Assembly (NCBI RefSeq): GCF_006265175.1
Contig: NZ_VDCQ01000037.1
Coordinates: forward strand, 1-64,000
Length of the DNA: 64,000 nucleotides
Source of the DNA: Paenibacillus hemerocallicola
GTDB taxonomy: Bacteria; Bacillota; Bacilli; Paenibacillales; NBRC-103111
Direction: 5' to 3'
The translations under genes were made by a program, and so were the position numbers. Positions 1-7,543 of the stretch are shown here, piece after piece. The notes under the pieces were generated by a model. It was not told where the DNA came from. It made no database searches and saw only the letters and a program-made list of their open reading frames with translations. The first letter of the stretch is position 1, and every line of letters starts with the position of its first letter.

Positions 1-96
1 TGGGGTACGTTCAAATCCCAGCAGCTGGATTTCTCCAAGCTGGGCGACCATAACAAAAAATCGATCGAAATTCTCAATAAGGCAGGCTGGAAATAA
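1..96 (+). CDS. Iron ABC transporter substrate-binding protein, C-terminal end (partial)
   Basis: The reading frame is open from the first base and ends in TAA, giving the last 31 residues of a protein that begins outside the window. The tail, with the pattern LGxxNKKSxEILNKAGWK, is typical of the C-terminus of Fe(3+)-binding periplasmic-type proteins of the FbpA/FutA family. The permease and ATPase of the same importer follow within 2 bp, which supports the assignment. The protein would capture iron or an iron chelate outside the membrane and hand it to the permease. Its lipobox and ligand residues lie upstream and cannot be seen. Confidence 0.72.
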   Translation, partial: WGTFKSQQLDFSKLGDHNKKSIEILNKAGWK

Positions 97-98
97 TT

Positions 99-1751
99 AT
101 GAGCGTCACCGCTTTACTGCGCAAGCTGAAACGGAATAGCAGCGGCTGGGTCATCCTCAGCGTGATCGGGGCCTTTTTGGCCCTTCTTCCGTCTCTTTAT
201 ATCCTCATGGGACTGTTTCACAAACCGAACGAGAACTGGGAGCATATCCGGCAGTACATGCTGAAGGATTATGCTCTTCAATCGTTATGGCTCGTTCTGG
301 GCACGGGCACGTTTACCGTCATCATCGGGGTAACGCTGGCCTGGCTCGTGGCGGCCTACGAGTTCCCGTTCAGGCGGTTCCTGGCATGGATGTTCGTAAT
401 GCCGCTCGCAATCCCGCCCTATATTGCAGCTTATACGTACGGCTCCATGTTGAGCTATACGGGAAGCGTGCAAGTTTTTATGCGCAATGTGCTGGGTTGG
501 ACCCCGGAACAAAAATGGTTCGACGTCATGTCCATGAAGGGCGCTATTTTTATTTTTACGCTTTTTTTGTTTCCTTACGTCTATTTGATTACGAAATCGT
601 TTCTGGAAAAACAGAGCGCTTCGTTCATCGAAAATGCAAGGCTGCTCGGGAAAGGCCCGCTGCACATCTTTTTTCGAGTCGTGCTTCCGATATCTCAGGC
701 GGCAATCGTCGGAGGAGTCAGTCTGGTCGCCTTCGAGGTGCTGAACGATTTCGGGGTAACGAAGCATTTCGGCATCCAATCGTTTACGACCGCCATATTC
801 AAAACATGGTTCGGCATGAGTGACGTCGATTCGGCGATCCGTTTGGCAGCTCTGCTGATGAGTTTTATCATTGGGTTGTTTGTCGTGGAACGGCTGCTGC
901 GAAAGCGGAGGAAATACAGCCCGACCACGGGCAAAACCAGTCCGCTTCAACGGAGAAGGCTGCGGGGGATTCAGGCTTATGCCGCGACTTCGTTCGGTGC
1001 GATCATTTTTTTGTTTTCTTTTCTCGTTCCGGTCGTGCAATTGATCGTGTGGGCCCGATGGACGTATAAGGATGTATGGAATGCGAAATTTGTCGGGCTT
1101 CTGGTCCATACATTGACCATTTCCGTCGTTTCGATTTTGCTGCTTATGCTGTTTGCGGTTATTATCGCCAACGTTTGCCGGATGCAGCGGTCGGTGTTTG
1201 CGCTCGTTCTTTCCAAACTGATCTCCATGGGGTATTCTGTACCAGGGGCTGTTCTTTCCATCGGCGTGCTCGCCGTATTCATTTCGCTCGACCATCGGCT
1301 GGGCGGCATGTACGAAAGCTTCGGTTGGGGAGAGAACAAGCTCGTGCTCAGCATGTCGTATGGAATGCTCCTATTCGCTTATGTGATCCGCTTTCTCGCG
1401 GTCGGGTTTAATGCCGTGGAGGCCGGATTCGAGAAAACGGGCAACCGGTACACGGAAGCTTCGCGTTTGCTCGGAATGGGTACGACCCGAACGTTTTTTA
1501 AAGTCGATTTGCCGTTGGTGAAAGGCGCGGTGATTACCGGATGTATCCTGACGTTTATGGAAATCGTCAAGGAATTGCCGCTTACCTTGCTATTGCGGCC
1601 TTTCAATTTCGATACGTTGGCGACGAAAGCTTACCAGTACGCCAGTGACGAGCAAATCCATCAGGCTTCCATACCTTCGCTATTCATAATCGGGGTAGGG
1701 ATCGTGTCGGTATGGTTTTATCATATGATGGGAGAGAAACAAGCCAAATGA
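99..1751 (+). CDS. Iron ABC transporter permease (FbpB-like)
   Basis: A 550-residue membrane protein made of two fused permease halves, each with about six hydrophobic segments. Each half carries an EAA-type loop that docks on the ATPase: ENARLLGKG followed by FFRVVLP near residue 180, and TEASRLLGMG with FFKVDLP near residue 455. This duplicated layout is the hallmark of FbpB-type ferric iron permeases rather than of siderophore (FecCD) permeases. It starts 2 bp after the binding-protein stop, and its TGA stop overlaps the ATG of the ATPase gene (ATGA), so the three genes are almost certainly co-translated. The exact substrate (free ferric iron, citrate or another chelate) cannot be read from the sequence. 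Confidence 0.88.
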   Translation: MSVTALLRKLKRNSSGWVILSVIGAFLALLPSLYILMGLFHKPNENWEHIRQYMLKDYALQSLWLVLGTGTFTVIIGVTLAWLVAAYEFPFRRFLAWMFVMPLAIPPYIAAYTYGSMLSYTGSVQVFMRNVLGWTPEQKWFDVMSMKGAIFIFTLFLFPYVYLITKSFLEKQSASFIENARLLGKGPLHIFFRVVLPISQAAIVGGVSLVAFEVLNDFGVTKHFGIQSFTTAIFKTWFGMSDVDSAIRLAALLMSFIIGLFVVERLLRKRRKYSPTTGKTSPLQRRRLRGIQAYAATSFGAIIFLFSFLVPVVQLIVWARWTYKDVWNAKFVGLLVHTLTISVVSILLLMLFAVIIANVCRMQRSVFALVLSKLISMGYSVPGAVLSIGVLAVFISLDHRLGGMYESFGWGENKLVLSMSYGMLLFAYVIRFLAVGFNAVEAGFEKTGNRYTEASRLLGMGTTRTFFKVDLPLVKGAVITGCILTFMEIVKELPLTLLLRPFNFDTLATKAYQYASDEQIHQASIPSLFIIGVGIVSVWFYHMMGEKQAK

Positions 1752-2386
1752 CTTTTTTCGAAATGTCCGACGTCACTTTTCAATATCATAGCGGGAACGA
1801 GAGCGTGCTGCGCGATTTTGCCCTTACACTCGAGCGGGGAGAGGTCGTGGGCATACTCGGTCAGAGCGGGTCCGGCAAAAGCACGCTGCTGCGGCTCATT
1901 TCAGGGCTGGAGGAGCCGCGCTCGGGACGGATCGCGATCAACGGGCGAACGATGGTCGACGCCAATCGTTTCGTAAATCCCGAGCATCGAGGGGTGGGCA
2001 TGGTGTTTCAGGATTACGCGTTATTTCCCCATATGACCGTCGAACAGAACATCGCATTCGGCTTGCATCGTCTTCCGAAAAAGGATCGGGCCGCAAAAGT
2101 AAGCGAGATGCTGGAGCTGGTGCAGCTGCACGATTATCGGAAGCGGTATCCTCACGAGCTGAGCGGCGGTCAGCAGCAGCGTGTCGCATTTGCGCGAGCC
2201 TTGGCGCCCGAGCCTGCCATTTTGCTTATGGACGAGCCGTTCAGCAATTTGGATGCCGATCTGAAGGAGAGCATTCGCCAACAATTGAAGCAAATATTGC
2301 GAGCGGCGGGCATCACTTCGATACTCGTCACCCACGATGTAGAAGATGCCAACGCCATTTGCGACCGGATAGTCCGAATAGGCTGA
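1748..2386 (+). CDS. Iron ABC transporter ATPase, short form (FbpC-like)
   Basis: A 212-residue ABC ATPase that powers the preceding permease. Walker A GQSGSGKST, Q-loop VFQDYALFPHM, signature LSGGQQQ, Walker B ILLMDEPFSNLD and the H-loop VTHD are all intact. The start is taken at the ATG that overlaps the permease stop; an upstream in-frame codon lies inside the permease gene and is unlikely. Unlike typical FbpC/PotA-type ATPases of about 350 residues, the protein stops about 15 residues after the H-loop and lacks the C-terminal regulatory (TOBE-like) domain. An intrinsic terminator follows at once, so the short form looks native rather than a frameshift product. Confidence 0.88.
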   Translation: MTFFEMSDVTFQYHSGNESVLRDFALTLERGEVVGILGQSGSGKSTLLRLISGLEEPRSGRIAINGRTMVDANRFVNPEHRGVGMVFQDYALFPHMTVEQNIAFGLHRLPKKDRAAKVSEMLELVQLHDYRKRYPHELSGGQQQRVAFARALAPEPAILLMDEPFSNLDADLKESIRQQLKQILRAAGITSILVTHDVEDANAICDRIVRIG

Positions 2387-2398
2387 GAGTCTACTGTT

Positions 2399-2430
2399 GC
2401 CCCCTTGCGGTACCGGAGGGGGTTATTTTT
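2399..2430 (+). terminator. Rho-independent terminator of the iron importer operon
   Basis: A GC-rich hairpin (CCCCCT paired with AGGGGG around an 11-base loop) is followed by TTATTTTT, 12 bp after the ATPase stop. Confidence 0.8.
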
Positions 2431-2529
2431 GTGCCAGCCTACTCTATTCATGAAAGTGAAGCTGCAGCCGGATTCAACCCAAACGGCCGCGATCGACTTT
2501 GTTCCGAAGATCGGGTAAGCGGCCTCCGT

Positions 2530-2558
2530 TTCACCTGTTCCATCGGTTCTGGTATGAT
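2530..2558 (+). promoter_or_regulatory. SigA-type promoter for the DUF457 hydrolase gene
   Basis: TTCACC, a 17-bp spacer ending in TGG (extended -10), then TATGAT, about 40 bp before the start codon. No other signal was seen between the upstream terminator and this gene. Confidence 0.5.
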
Positions 2559-2596
2559 AACGGAAGACGTTATCGTTTCTTCAGACGGAGGTAGGC

Positions 2597-3469
2597 ATGG
2601 ATACGATTACCCATACGTTTTTCGGACTGGCCTTGTACGGGGCGGTCGATAAGGCAGGCATGACGCCGAAGCAGAAGCGGGCGCTGCTGTTTACAACCGT
2701 CGCCGGCTCGCAAATCCCAGATATCGATGTCATCTCGGCTTGGTGGGATACGTCGGGACGTTACCAGATGTGGCACAGGGGCATTACGCACTCTCTGCTG
2801 ATGGTGCCCGTATGGGCCGGCCTTCTTGCGTTGTTTGCGCGCACCGTTTTCCGTCAACGCGGATGGCTTTGGTTTCAAATCGCCCTTATCGCCGTCTTTA
2901 TCCACGACACGAGCGATATATTCAACGCCTGGGGGACCGGCTATTTCGAGCCTTTATCCGACGTACGGCTAACCTTCGGCACCGTTCCGATCGTGGACCT
3001 CGTTTTCTGGGCGATGATGGGGGGAGGCTTGCTTGTCAGCCAATTCGGCCGCGGGCGTTGGTCCTCCCACCGGGTGTTCCGTACCGTCTGGGTGCTAATG
3101 GCGCTGCACGTTGCGATTCAGACCGCCCAAGGGATGACCATTTTGCAGCAGGCGAAAGGGGAGTACGAGCAGGTCGCGCTATCCGCGGACTTCGTACCCG
3201 GCGTATTCACCGTTATCGGCAAAAAGGACGCGGTCGTGACGCTGCAGAAAGGATCGGTCTGGACGGGACTCGAAAGGATCGCCACGCTGGAATCGAAGGA
3301 GGAGGCCGATCTGGATTCCTTATTTGCGGCCAATCCGAAAGCGGCGACGCTTATGCAGTGGGCGCCATTTGTCGTCATTGTGGACAACGGCGAGCGGATC
3401 GGCTTATACGACCCCCGATTTTACCGGAACGGGCAATCGTTTCTTTTCGAGTACATGGATCGAAAGTAA
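2597..3469 (+). CDS. Membrane-bound metal-dependent hydrolase, YdjM/YfhP-like (DUF457)
   Basis: A 290-residue protein starting MDTITHTFFG, with GSQIPDIDV and RGITHSLL motifs. These conserved His/Asp residues characterise the DUF457 (LexA-binding, inner membrane-bound hydrolase) family, whose members include Bacillus YfhP. Several hydrophobic segments follow in the middle, and the C-terminal 110 residues appear soluble. The ribosome binding site GACGGAGG is well placed before the ATG. The gene is followed 22 bp later by nagA in the same direction, so they may be co-transcribed, although the functional link is unclear. The biochemical activity of this family is poorly defined; 'hydrolase' rests on the metal-ligand pattern only. 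Confidence 0.8.
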   Translation: MDTITHTFFGLALYGAVDKAGMTPKQKRALLFTTVAGSQIPDIDVISAWWDTSGRYQMWHRGITHSLLMVPVWAGLLALFARTVFRQRGWLWFQIALIAVFIHDTSDIFNAWGTGYFEPLSDVRLTFGTVPIVDLVFWAMMGGGLLVSQFGRGRWSSHRVFRTVWVLMALHVAIQTAQGMTILQQAKGEYEQVALSADFVPGVFTVIGKKDAVVTLQKGSVWTGLERIATLESKEEADLDSLFAANPKAATLMQWAPFVVIVDNGERIGLYDPRFYRNGQSFLFEYMDRK

Positions 3470-3491
3470 AGCAGCAAGGAGCTGACGCGGG

Positions 3492-4643
3492 TTGAGTCGA
3501 ACGATCATTTATAATGTTGGAGCCGTATGCATGGACACGGTAGTTTCACCGGCTGTCGTGTGGATCGAGGATGGACGGATCGAACGCGTCGAAGAACGGA
3601 CCGTCATTCCATCGGAACTGCCGTCGGATTGTGCGGCAATCGACGGTCGGGGTATGCTGCTAATCCCCGGCATGATCGACGTCCATATTCACGGGGCGAA
3701 CGGGTTCGATATGATGGACGGCACGGAGGATAGCGTCCAGCAGGTGTCGAGGGCGTGCGCGGATAGCGGCTGCACCTCGTTTCTGGCAACGTCGGTAAGC
3801 TCAACGATAGAAGATCTGCTCGATATGGTCCGCAGCGTGAAACGGGTCGTCGGGCAGGAGCGGGGCGCGTCAATAGCGGGGATTCATCTGGAAGGCCCTT
3901 ATTTGAATGTGAAACGGAAAGGAATGCAGAACGAGAAATATTTGCGCCATCCCGATCTGGAAGAGATGAAGTCGATCTTCGCGGAAGCGGGCGGTTTGAT
4001 CAAAATGGTTACGATCGCTCCGGAGTTGCCGGGCGCAACGGAACTGATCGCGTATTTGCGGGAGAAGGAGGTCGTCATCGCGGTCGCCCATTCGGATGCC
4101 ACCTACGAGGAGGCCAAAATGGCTTTTGCCCAGGGGGCCAGCCATGTGACGCATTGCTTCAACGGCATGCGACCGATTCATCATCGGGATCCGGGATTGG
4201 TCGTGGCGGCGTTCGAAGAGGAGCATGTCAGCCTGCAGGCGATCGTGGACCATGTTCACCTTCACCCCGCGGTCGTCCGCTTGATGTATCGTTTGAAGGG
4301 TGCGCATGGAATGGTGTTGATTACGGACGCGCTGCAAGCGATGGGACTGGGCGACGGCAGCTATTCCTTCGGAGGGCACGACGTCCGTGTGGTGGACGGT
4401 GTAGCCCGTTTGGCCGACGGCACGCTCGCTTCAAGTACGGTAACGATGAACAAAGCGTTGCGATACTCCGTTGATCTCGGCATCCCGATAACGGATGCGG
4501 TGCGGATGGCTGCTACCACGCCTGCGGATATATTAGGACTATCGAATAGTGGACGAATTGCTCCCGGCTGTCGGGCCGATCTCGTTTTATTGAATGAGCG
4601 GTATGACGTGCAATGGACGATGATTAACGGGAAGTTGAACTAA
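3492..4643 (+). CDS. nagA: N-acetylglucosamine-6-phosphate deacetylase
   Basis: A 383-residue amidohydrolase that would deacetylate GlcNAc-6-phosphate to glucosamine-6-phosphate, the first cytoplasmic step of amino-sugar use and cell-wall recycling. Visible signatures are DVHIHG (first metal-binding pair), HLEGP with the metal-binding Glu, VAHSDAT, THCFNGM, VDHVHLHP and the catalytic-Asp region ITDA. Length fits the family. The start is a TTG preceded by AAGGAG at 11 bp. The usual partner nagB and a GntR-family regulator are not next to it here, which is unusual for Bacillus-like genomes. A terminator follows 60 bp downstream. Confidence 0.95.
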   Translation: MSRTIIYNVGAVCMDTVVSPAVVWIEDGRIERVEERTVIPSELPSDCAAIDGRGMLLIPGMIDVHIHGANGFDMMDGTEDSVQQVSRACADSGCTSFLATSVSSTIEDLLDMVRSVKRVVGQERGASIAGIHLEGPYLNVKRKGMQNEKYLRHPDLEEMKSIFAEAGGLIKMVTIAPELPGATELIAYLREKEVVIAVAHSDATYEEAKMAFAQGASHVTHCFNGMRPIHHRDPGLVVAAFEEEHVSLQAIVDHVHLHPAVVRLMYRLKGAHGMVLITDALQAMGLGDGSYSFGGHDVRVVDGVARLADGTLASSTVTMNKALRYSVDLGIPITDAVRMAATTPADILGLSNSGRIAPGCRADLVLLNERYDVQWTMINGKLN

Positions 4644-4704
4644 GGCTCCTCCAGACTGCCGCCCTCATCCGGTCATGGAACCCGCTACCGGACTCGTCGA
4701 GTTG

Positions 4705-4743
4705 AAATCCCCTTCAGCGCATGAGCGTCGAGGGGGATTTTGT
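4705..4743 (+). terminator. Rho-independent terminator after nagA
   Basis: AAATCCCC pairs with GGGGATTT across a 19-base loop; the last bases of the 3' arm supply the T-rich tail (ATTTTGT). It separates nagA from the peptide cluster. Confidence 0.7.
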
Positions 4744-4931
4744 CGTCTCCTTCGGATAAATAGGGCCGGCATATAGACTCGGGCGATCATTTCATCTGCA
4801 TGCCGGAACAATATGGGTCCAGTACGGCTTGTACAAAATGGGCCTGGTGGCGGTTGTACGGGGCGCAGTGATAGCCCATCATTAATGTGGGAACCTGTAT
4901 TTCCCAAATTACCGTCAAGGAGGGAATTTGT

Positions 4932-5180
4932 ATGAAGAAGCGTTTGTTCATCGAAGAGCTGGAAGTCCGGCAATCCAGCTCGCCCCTGTTCATTGCCCCG
5001 ATCGATCCGAATTTGATGGCCACGACGATGGCAGTAGGCGAGGAAGGCGGACCGATCTACACGACGCAAGCGGTCGGGGAAGAGGGGGGACCGATCTATA
5101 CGACGCAAGCCGTCGGTGAAGAAGGCGGTCCGATTTATACGACGCAGGCGGTTGGTGAAGAAGGCGGATGGCTTAAATAA
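4932..5180 (+). CDS. Graspetide (plesiocin-type omega-ester peptide) precursor
   Basis: An 82-residue peptide. Residues 1-30 (MKKRLFIEELEVRQSSSPLF...) form a leader rich in charged residues. From residue 31 come four tandem 13-residue modules with the pattern TT-x4-EE-GGPIY: the first reads TTMAVGEEGGPIY, the second and third TTQAVGEEGGPIY, and the last ends EEGGWLK. TTxxxxEE is the core motif of group 2 graspetides such as plesiocin, in which an ATP-grasp ligase links Thr hydroxyls to Glu side chains as esters; plesiocin also has four modules. The modules differ almost only at third codon positions, which points to selection on the peptide. The start is the ATG 7 bp after AAGGAGG. A small hairpin (TGGGAA/TTCCCA, 4888-4906) sits just before the ribosome binding site. 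Product structure and activity are inference. Confidence 0.85.
   Translation: MKKRLFIEELEVRQSSSPLFIAPIDPNLMATTMAVGEEGGPIYTTQAVGEEGGPIYTTQAVGEEGGPIYTTQAVGEEGGWLK
5022..5177 (+). repeat. Four tandem 39-bp units encoding the graspetide core modules
   Basis: Units begin at 5022, 5061, 5100 and 5139, each encoding a 13-residue module. ACG ACG opens every unit. GAA/GAG, GGC/GGG/GGT, GTA/GTC/GTT and GCA/GCG/GCC alternate synonymously. The only amino acid changes are Met to Gln after unit 1 and the closing WLK in place of PIY. Confidence 0.95.
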
Positions 5181-5222
5181 TTGAGCGATCGGAATGACCA
5201 TTCTTGTGCGCGCTTCAGAGCC

Positions 5223-5250
5223 GGTGCTTTGAGGCGGGCACTCGTTTTTT
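5223..5250 (+). terminator. Possible attenuating terminator between precursor and ligase genes
   Basis: GGTGC pairs with GCACT (one G-T pair) across a 10-base loop, followed by C-G and six T residues. The stem is weak. A partial terminator here would give more precursor than enzyme transcript, as is common in RiPP operons; that role is inference. Confidence 0.35.
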
Positions 5251-5315
5251 AACAGTATGGAATAAATAAGTTTCGGGATCTCCACAAAGCACCTGGAAAA
5301 GCATCGGAGCAAAGA

Positions 5316-5330
5316 CCCCACTTTGTGGGG
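5316..5330 (+). other. Perfect hairpin just before the ATP-grasp gene ribosome binding site
   Basis: CCCCAC-TTT-GTGGGG is a perfect 6-bp stem with a 3-base loop, ending 7 bp before AGGAGGT of the ligase gene. It could mark a processed 5' end, or with the following T-rich bases a weak terminator. No other evidence for its role is visible. Confidence 0.4.
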
Positions 5331-5348
5331 TTACTTTAGGAGGTGCGG

Positions 5349-6308
5349 ATGATGAAGGAAGTATCGGTCGGCATAATTGGTGCCGCCAACGAACGGCATT
5401 GCGTTTATTTGTCCCGCGAGCTGGAGCGGCAAGGAGCCCGCCCCGTCATTCTGGACAATTCGCCCAACCTGCCGTTTCCCTTGAGCCAGCATGCGGACGA
5501 GAGCTATTACGGCGGAATGCCTTTAAGCGATACCGCGATCTATTATTTGCGGGCGTTGTTCCTACCTACTCCGGCTATCGATACGGAGCCGATCTCCGGA
5601 CAAATACGGGAGGAGGGGTACGTGGCTTATGCGGCGGAGCGCGAACGGTATGCCGCATGGTTGTCGTGGCTGAAGACGGCCCCTCTGCATAACCGGCATA
5701 TCGTCAATCCGGTAGATACGCTGCTTCTCCATTTCGCTAAGCCATATCAGCTCGAATGTTTGCGCAAGCGGCATATTCCGGTCCCGGATACGCTGGTGAC
5801 CGGCGATGCGAATCTGCTGCAGCGGTTCAGCCGCAATCGTCAGGTCGTGTACAAGCCGGTCGCCGGAGGGGCTTTGTGCCGGTTGCTTACGGAGGAGGAT
5901 AAGGGCGAGGAAAGACTCGAGGCGCTGGCAACGGCGCCGGTGCTTTTCCAGGAATATGTGGCGGGCAGCGATCTGCGCGTATTCGTGCTGGACGGTCGGG
6001 TCGTTGCCTCCTTTCTCGTGGAGGGCGAGGGCATCGATTACCGTGCCGGGAAGACGAAGCTGGAGCCTTACGAGCTGCAGCCTGAAATCGCCGATTTGTG
6101 CGTACAAGCGTGCGAGACGTTGGGGCTCATATTCAGCGGGGTGGATTTGAAGCTGCGGGTAGACGGTTCCGTCGTGCTGATCGAGTGCAACCCGAGCCCG
6201 ATGTTCGAAGGCTTCGACCGGGTAAGCCCGGTGCCGATCGTGGAACAGCTCGCCGCCTATTTGATCGATAGCGCCATCCAAGTTCGCAAAACGGAATTTC
6301 GGAGTTGA
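5349..6308 (+). CDS. ATP-grasp ligase, graspetide-type (RimK-like)
   Basis: A 319-residue RimK/microviridin-ligase-like ATP-grasp enzyme expected to form ester cross-links between Thr and Glu in the precursor encoded just upstream. Seen in the sequence: VVYKPVAGG, the nucleotide-binding lysine strand near residue 169; FQEYVAGSDLRVFVLDG, the hinge and substrate strand; and LIECNPSPMFEGFD near 278-289, where Glu and Asn would bind magnesium. Two ATGs (5349 and 5352) and a GTG at 5343 compete; the AGGAGGT motif favours one of the ATGs. The TGA stop overlaps the TTG of the next frame, suggesting coupling with the protease gene. Family assignment is strong; the partnership with the precursor is inferred from adjacency. 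Confidence 0.85.
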   Translation: MMKEVSVGIIGAANERHCVYLSRELERQGARPVILDNSPNLPFPLSQHADESYYGGMPLSDTAIYYLRALFLPTPAIDTEPISGQIREEGYVAYAAERERYAAWLSWLKTAPLHNRHIVNPVDTLLLHFAKPYQLECLRKRHIPVPDTLVTGDANLLQRFSRNRQVVYKPVAGGALCRLLTEEDKGEERLEALATAPVLFQEYVAGSDLRVFVLDGRVVASFLVEGEGIDYRAGKTKLEPYELQPEIADLCVQACETLGLIFSGVDLKLRVDGSVVLIECNPSPMFEGFDRVSPVPIVEQLAAYLIDSAIQVRKTEFRS

Positions 6309-6349
6309 ACCGAGAGGCCGATCGCGAGCAAGGGGAAGGGATTCGTAAC

Positions 6350-7495
6350 GTGTCCGCGCACGTATTCCGTATAGGGACGATCCATCACGACAGATTTTGG
6401 ATCGAACGGCCCGACGGCCGTCTGTTTCAAATCGACGGGCAAGCGAAGTCGGTGCTGGAACGTCTGGCGTCCGGCGCTTCCGCTGCAGTCGTATGCGAAG
6501 AGTCCGAACTGGAGCTCGAGGAGCTGGCGATGCTGTTTCAGATTCTCGGAATCGGGACGGATGAATCTTTTGTACTGGAAGGCGATGTTGAACATACAGT
6601 CGGAGTCGGGGACGATCCGGCGAATAATGCCGGGATGAGGGCAGCCGTTAGGCAGACGTCGGCTTCGTCCGGTGAAACGACGGAACGCAATTTCGTATTT
6701 CCATGGCTGGAATGCCGTTCATTTGCGTGGGTCGTAGCGTCGTTCTTATGCGTAGCTGTCGGATTGCTGGCGTGGTTTACGTACTCTGCGCCTTTGGCGT
6801 TTGTTGCAAGTTTTTCCGATCAATGGATCATCGCAGCCGCTTTGACGGTCGCCGTCATTTTACATGAGCTCGGACATCTGCTCGCGATGCCGCGGTCGGG
6901 CGGGATATCGGTATCGGTACATTGGTCTGGGCCGCTGCCGGTGTTCAGCATTGTCTGCAACGGGGCGTGGAAGCTGTCGGGACCGCAGCGAGTCCGCATC
7001 GATTTGGCCGGGTTCGCGACAGATGTTCTCGTATGCGGAATCGCTGCGGCGATCGGTCTTTTCGACAGCGGCTTATCGCCATGGATATGGACGTTTATTC
7101 TGGTGCAAGGCTTTCGCATGGTCTTCGCGATATGGCCGCTATTGCCGGGCGACGGGTACTGGCTGCTCGTCGACCTGTTCTCCGCCCCTAACCTGTGGAT
7201 GCATGCGGCAGACGATCTCAAGCGGTTGCGACTCAACTGGCTATCGCTTTATGCGCTGCTGCGAATAATGTTTTTGCTGCTTCTCTGGCTGTTGTATGGC
7301 TATATGCTATATTTCTGGATCGTATTTTTCCTGTCAAAAACGTGGGACGCGGCGCTTGGGTATATCTTGTATCCGGCTCCGTTACTCATGCTGTTGAATG
7401 TGCTTAGTCAGCTATATGGATTAGCGGCCGCGCTGCGGAGGTTTTCCCGAAAAACGGCAAGTCAACGTTCGGAAGAAGCGGGAGCTCTAAATTAG
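6350..7495 (+). CDS. Membrane M50 metallopeptidase with N-terminal PqqD-like domain
   Basis: A 381-residue protein. The first 80 residues (FWIERPDGRLFQIDGQAKSV...) match the small PqqD/RRE-like winged-helix pattern that binds RiPP leader peptides. A linker follows, then membrane segments carrying the site-2-protease zinc motif HELGH at 172-176 and a third-ligand motif LLPGDGYW with Asp near 268. Similar PqqD-M50 proteins occur in peptide clusters (for example YydH in the epipeptide operon). The likely job is leader removal, export-linked processing or immunity in the graspetide system. A TTG at 6305 overlapping the ligase stop is possible, but GTG 6350 has the good ribosome binding site AAGGGGAAGGG. 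No exporter gene follows. Confidence 0.75.
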   Translation: MSAHVFRIGTIHHDRFWIERPDGRLFQIDGQAKSVLERLASGASAAVVCEESELELEELAMLFQILGIGTDESFVLEGDVEHTVGVGDDPANNAGMRAAVRQTSASSGETTERNFVFPWLECRSFAWVVASFLCVAVGLLAWFTYSAPLAFVASFSDQWIIAAALTVAVILHELGHLLAMPRSGGISVSVHWSGPLPVFSIVCNGAWKLSGPQRVRIDLAGFATDVLVCGIAAAIGLFDSGLSPWIWTFILVQGFRMVFAIWPLLPGDGYWLLVDLFSAPNLWMHAADDLKRLRLNWLSLYALLRIMFLLLLWLLYGYMLYFWIVFFLSKTWDAALGYILYPAPLLMLLNVLSQLYGLAAALRRFSRKTASQRSEEAGALN

Positions 7496-7543
7496 GCGAT
7501 ATGATTTGTCGCTCCCAATCCGTTCATCCAGCCGGCTTCTCGA

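Noticed and set aside
285-1295. 336-codon open frame on the minus strand
   Set aside because: Lies entirely inside the iron permease gene, has no ribosome binding site, and is rich in His/Arg/Gln with low complexity as expected for an antisense shadow of a hydrophobic protein.
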